Source of the DNA: Bryobacterales bacterium
GTDB taxonomy: Bacteria > Acidobacteriota > Terriglobia > Bryobacterales > Bryobacteraceae
Direction: 5' to 3'
Assembly: GCA_003132905.1 (NCBI GenBank)
Contig: PKZC01000278.1
Coordinates: 8,757-18,020, forward strand
DNA length: 9,264 bases
Shown here: one piece after another, positions 6,220 to 9,264 of the stretch
How the letters are laid out: each line of letters starts with the position of its first letter
How positions within the stretch are numbered: the first letter of the stretch is position 1
The notes under the pieces: generated by a model
Told to the model about the DNA's origin: nothing
Database searches by the model: none
Seen by the model: only the letters and a program-made list of their open reading frames with translations
Made by a program: the position numbers and the translations under genes

Positions 6220-7089
6220 ATGACTCCCGCTTCGCCTAGCCTCTACCTGGAGCGCCCCGGTCCAGTACAGCGCTTCTGGGGCTTATTCCACCAGGCCAGT
6301 ATCTCCGCGTACGAGGACAATTGCTTTGGCGTCGCCAAGGGGGCTGCATACTCGTCCTTGCTGGCGTTCTTCCCGGTGCTGGCAACTTTGGCCGCCATAT
6401 TGGCCAGCGTTAATGCCGGTGCCGTGGCGCGGGTTTTTTCGAAACTGTTGTTCCAGGTAATCCCGCCCGGCACCGAAGACCTGGTACGGTCGCAATTTAC
6501 GGCCCGGGACGAACGGTCAGGCTGGCTGATCTTAACGGCCACCCTACTTTCTACCTGGGCGGCGTCGGGCGCAATGATGACGCTCATGGAGGGTTTTCAG
6601 GCGGCCTACCGGTTGCCATCTGGCCGTCCTTTCCTGAAACAACGTGGCGTCGCGATTGTGCTGGTGTTCATCGTCGCCCTGCCCGCCATAGGCTCATCCG
6701 TGCTCATCGTTTTCGGCGCGCGCATTGAGCAATGGATGCTGGTTACACCCGAAGAGGACTTGCGGACCTCCGTGCTGCTGGCCTTCGGCCTGCTTCGATA
6801 TGTTGTCGCTTTAGGGGCCACCGTTTTGGTCACCGGGTTGATGTTCTACGTGGGCCCCAACCGGCCCATGAAATTCCGCAGCGTATGGCCCGGCGCGATT
6901 CTTGCGACAGTTCTGTGGTTGCTAGCCACGTCGGTCTTCGCTCTTTATGTGCGACACATCGCCCGCTACAACGTGCTGTACGGAAGCATTGGCGCGGTGA
7001 TCGCGCTACTGGTGTGGATGTACCTGCTGGCGGTGATCGCTCTGATTGGTTGCGAATACAACGCGGTCAGGGAGCGCTTGTTGGATTGA
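6220..7089 (+). CDS. YihY/BrkB-family inner-membrane protein
   Basis: A polytopic membrane protein of the YihY/BrkB/virulence-factor-BrkB family (formerly misnamed ribonuclease BN). Its molecular role is not settled; transport has been proposed. The 289-residue product has about six hydrophobic segments, near residues 42-63, 101-123, 143-166, 184-211, 222-244 and 255-277. Family landmarks are the N-terminal GAAYSSLLAFFPVLATL (41-57), LMFYVGPNRP (207-216), WPGAILATVLWLL (223-235) and YGSIGAVIALLVWMYL (254-269). The ATG at 6220 is preceded by GAGGG (6210-6214) with 5 bases between; a GTG at 6214 is an alternative start two codons earlier but overlaps that ribosome-binding site. It follows the aldo/keto reductase by 46 bases and may be cotranscribed. 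Its last 23 bases overlap the end of the opposing HExxH-TPR gene. Confidence 0.92.
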   Translation: MTPASPSLYLERPGPVQRFWGLFHQASISAYEDNCFGVAKGAAYSSLLAFFPVLATLAAILASVNAGAVARVFSKLLFQVIPPGTEDLVRSQFTARDERSGWLILTATLLSTWAASGAMMTLMEGFQAAYRLPSGRPFLKQRGVAIVLVFIVALPAIGSSVLIVFGARIEQWMLVTPEEDLRTSVLLAFGLLRYVVALGATVLVTGLMFYVGPNRPMKFRSVWPGAILATVLWLLATSVFALYVRHIARYNVLYGSIGAVIALLVWMYLLAVIALIGCEYNAVRERLLD

Positions 7090-8776
7090 AATCGATGCCT
7101 CGCACGATGCCCTGCGTGGCGGTCTGCGCATAATCGACAATCACCGGCGTTGCCGATTGAGGGCCGCATACAAAGTCGGGCGGCGAGTGGCGCACTTGCA
7201 CGTGCTTCAAATCGGGAATGACGAGCGTCATCAATTTCCCTGCCGCTTCGATGCGAATGGTAGTCAACGCGCCACAATCGATCTCGCGCAGGGTGCCTTG
7301 GACGCGATGGATCTCGTCGCCTGGTTCAATGAACGGGTTCCAATCGGGTTGCCGATGCGGCATCCGCGTGGTCACCAGTTGCAATTTCCCTGAGGCGTCG
7401 CGCGCGAACTGCACGCCGGGGTCGGTTTGAGCGATGTAAGTTTCCTGAGCTGCGCGGGCGTGCTCCGCTGTGGTGGAAGCGTGCTCGCTGGCATGCCCGG
7501 CGGCGGCCTGCGCTTCATCGCGCTGCCCCAGTTCATTGAATGTGTCCGCCAGCGCCAGCCAATAAGCGTATGCACGCGTTGCCGGGACCTCCTTCATGGC
7601 TCGGAACTGTTCCAGCGCGGTTTCATAATGGCCGGCATTTTTCTCGAGCAAGGCTAGCTGGTAATGCGCGTCGTCAAAATTGGGGCGTAAGACAAGTGCG
7701 CGCTCGAGCACCGGCCGGATATCTTGCGCCGAGAGACCCGCTCGGTCGGCCAGAATCGCGAAGTTGTAACAGAGCTGTGCATCGGCGATGCCTTGATCGA
7801 TGGCTTTTTTCCACAAGCGCCGCGCGGCCGCGGAATCGCCTTTGTGCAGCGCGATCGAACCGAGTGCGGCGGAGCTATCGGCGGTATCGGGCAGGGCATT
7901 GAACTGCGCTTCGGCGCGATCGAACTCACCTGCCGCCAACAGAACCTGGGCCAGGACGAGCCGCGAAATGGCGGATGGAACGTCGGAAATTTCCACGTGG
8001 ACCGGCGGCGTGACCACGGCTGGAAGCTGGACGACGGGGAGCTTAGCCTGATCAATCCACTCGTGCAAATCGCGTGTGACCGCGTCAGCGTCCAAATTGG
8101 GCGCTGCCGGAATCTGCTGGAATCCGAGGGCGTACTTAGGCGATAGCAGCAGCATCTCGGTGAGAGCCCAGCTTTCGGCATAAAACAAATCCGCAGCGCT
8201 ACGTTCTTGATTCTTCTGGGATTCCTCGGAGATCGCGAACACATCCGCGAGCGGTATCCAGGTTCGATGCTGTAGCGTGCGAACTCGGCCCGGAAGCGCG
8301 CCTCCTAGCTCAGCGCCGTGCTCCGTGATTTGAAGCGTCGCGAAAAATTCAGCCAGGCCTTCCTTTAGCCACGGCGGCAGCTGGCTGGCAGACGTTCGCA
8401 ATACCAAGTGCGCGTACTCATGTGCGGCGAGGGCAAACTTGGCTGGATCGTCCGTGCCCATAACGATGTAGTCCCGGCCCGGTGCCCCCACGTAATAAGC
8501 ATCCGAAGTGGATCGCAAACGGTAAGGCTGGTATTCCTCAGGCGCGGCAAAAACAATGACTCGAATCGGCGTCGATGAACTTGCCTTCAGTCCGCGCTGC
8601 TGCTCAAAAAACCCGCGAAGTTGTTCGAACCAAGTCAAGATCGCCTGCGCCCGCTGGTCTGTGGACTGCGCGTAAACTTCGAAGTGCTGGCTTCGTGCCA
8701 ACCGCCATTGCGGAACAGGCGCGGCTAGAGCCGGGATCGCCAGGGCAGCCAACCAGCAAAGCAAGAGCGCCCGCAC
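7067..8776 (-). CDS. Exported HExxH (gluzincin-type) metalloprotease-like protein with TPR repeats
   Basis: From GTG 8776 the product has 569 residues. A signal peptide (1-18: hydrophobic LLLCWLAALAIPALA, cleavage near ALA) sends it across the inner membrane. Residues about 20-240 resemble the peptidase-MA/DUF1570 group: AHEYAHLVL (118-126) gives the zinc ligands H119 and H123 with E120 as base, and WLKEGLAEFF (136-145) supplies the third ligand, probably E143. Helical TPR-like pairs occupy about 265-445 (for example LAQVLLAAGEFDRAEAQF and LALLEKNAGHYETALEQF). A separate C-terminal domain (about 453-569) contains GTLREIDCGA and DFVCGPQ, with Cys501 and Cys537. I remember such a domain from acidobacterial TPR proteins but know no function. 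The substrate is unknown, and an inactive or scaffolding role is possible. GTG 8776 starts 4 bases after the upstream gene's TAA, suggesting coupling; an in-frame ATG at 8830 would add 18 residues and overlap that gene. The 3' end overlaps the convergent membrane protein gene by 23 bases. Confidence 0.85.
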   Translation of the reverse strand: MRALLLCWLAALAIPALAAPVPQWRLARSQHFEVYAQSTDQRAQAILTWFEQLRGFFEQQRGLKASSSTPIRVIVFAAPEEYQPYRLRSTSDAYYVGAPGRDYIVMGTDDPAKFALAAHEYAHLVLRTSASQLPPWLKEGLAEFFATLQITEHGAELGGALPGRVRTLQHRTWIPLADVFAISEESQKNQERSAADLFYAESWALTEMLLLSPKYALGFQQIPAAPNLDADAVTRDLHEWIDQAKLPVVQLPAVVTPPVHVEISDVPSAISRLVLAQVLLAAGEFDRAEAQFNALPDTADSSAALGSIALHKGDSAAARRLWKKAIDQGIADAQLCYNFAILADRAGLSAQDIRPVLERALVLRPNFDDAHYQLALLEKNAGHYETALEQFRAMKEVPATRAYAYWLALADTFNELGQRDEAQAAAGHASEHASTTAEHARAAQETYIAQTDPGVQFARDASGKLQLVTTRMPHRQPDWNPFIEPGDEIHRVQGTLREIDCGALTTIRIEAAGKLMTLVIPDLKHVQVRHSPPDFVCGPQSATPVIVDYAQTATQGIVRGIDFNPTSAP

Positions 8777-8780
8777 GGAG

Positions 8781-9264
8781 TTAGGGAATGTTCCCAGCCA
8801 TCGCGTCCAGCGCAATGGTGACAACCGCATCCTGATAGTTGCCCGCACCCATCTGCCCTTCCGAAAAAATGGCGTGTTGGGAGATCCACTCAAAGGATTC
8901 TTCAAATACTTCGCGAGTGTAGGGCTCAAAGACGATGCGTTCCCCGGGTCCCCAGCGGCGCGTATCCATGCGATCGAGGAACCGAACCGGCATTTCCTTT
9001 TTGTAGTGATGCGTGTAGCGCTCCGGCCGAAGGTCGATATCGCGCTGTGCGCGCCGCAGAGCGCGGAAATACTTACGCACGTCCTCCAGATCGGCATCGC
9101 CAGAGATCATGGACGCCATCATAAACGTCGTGTCGATCACCTTGCGAAAGCCCAGTTGTTCAAGAAAATAGTACGGGCCGCTGAACAACGACGCTGCCGG
9201 AACCTTGCCGTCGATCAACAGCTCCATCCGTTTGAAGAGCAGGCCATCAGCGAAGGACAGCTTG
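8781..9264 (-). CDS. ABC transporter substrate-binding protein (TauA/SsuA/THI5-like), C-terminal part, cut by window edge
   Basis: The last 160 residues of a protein whose start lies beyond the right edge; the frame is open through 9264, so the internal ATG at 9227 need not be its start. The visible part resembles the C-terminal lobe of NMT1/THI5- or TauA-type periplasmic binding proteins, which deliver small organic ligands (such as sulfonates or pyrimidine precursors) to an ABC importer. Supporting stretches are GPYYFLEQLGFRKVIDT, then YFRALRRAQRDIDLRPERYTHHY and FGPGERIVFEPYTREV-like text (here WGPGERIVFEPYTREVFEE), as I recall them from this family. No permease or ATPase is in the window, so ligand and transporter cannot be named. 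It ends at TAA 8781-8783, 4 bases before the proposed GTG start of the HExxH-TPR gene. The family call is from pattern memory and less certain than the other genes. Confidence 0.7.
   Translation of the reverse strand, partial: KLSFADGLLFKRMELLIDGKVPAASLFSGPYYFLEQLGFRKVIDTTFMMASMISGDADLEDVRKYFRALRRAQRDIDLRPERYTHHYKKEMPVRFLDRMDTRRWGPGERIVFEPYTREVFEESFEWISQHAIFSEGQMGAGNYQDAVVTIALDAMAGNIP

Noticed and set aside
4764..7089. The response regulator, aldo/keto reductase and YihY-family genes as a new signalling or defence system.
   Set aside because: Each is a common housekeeping-type family, the regulator is broken, and nothing in the sequence ties their functions together beyond strand and closeness.
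8831..9097. An upstream extension of the HExxH-TPR protein to ATG 9097.
   Set aside because: It would run antiparallel to nothing but overlap the substrate-binding protein gene in another frame for over 300 bases and would bury the signal peptide inside the protein.

Overview
The window reads as ordinary chromosomal DNA from a GC-rich, Gram-negative-type bacterium. The best guess is an acidobacterium, possibly of the Solibacter/Bryobacter kind. That guess rests on remembered protein style: an HExxH/TPR secreted protein with a small Cys-containing C-terminal domain, a TauA/THI5-type binding protein, and the general composition. No rRNA or marker search was possible, so the assignment is inference. 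I see no tRNA, rRNA, CRISPR array, insertion sequence or phage gene, and no gene-free stretch longer than about 300 bases.

Left part (1-4610, all minus strand). The order in transcription direction is comEC (DNA-uptake channel), then a secreted S41 carboxyl-terminal processing protease 55 bases downstream, then metK (S-adenosylmethionine synthetase, only its first 112 codons inside the window). comEC and the protease gene may be cotranscribed. metK is separated by a 189-base spacer holding several short inverted repeats, a plausible sigma70-type promoter and a strong Shine-Dalgarno that fixes a GTG start, so it probably has its own transcription start.

Middle part (4611-7089, plus strand, divergent from comEC). 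First comes a single-domain response regulator of the Rcp1/CheY type, broken by a one-base frameshift just before its phosphoacceptor Asp. It is followed by an intact aldo/keto reductase with the full catalytic tetrad, then a six-helix YihY/BrkB-family membrane protein.

Right part (7067-9264, minus strand). An exported protein with a gluzincin-type HExxH metalloprotease domain, TPR-like repeats and a C-terminal domain starts 4 bases after the stop codon of the upstream gene. That upstream gene is the C-terminal part of an ABC transporter substrate-binding protein and runs off the right edge. The HExxH gene and the yihY-family gene converge and share their last 23 bases.

The genes belong to unrelated housekeeping jobs (DNA uptake, envelope proteolysis, methyl-donor synthesis, redox, membrane, transport), and I see no new multi-gene system. 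The points most worth checking are the broken response regulator, the start of comEC (its reading frame and likely first membrane helix extend upstream of the first ATG, without a standard start codon), the metK leader, and the HExxH-TPR protein with its C-terminal Cys domain. Both reading-frame problems lie within about 270 bases of each other, so a local base-calling error is a live explanation.
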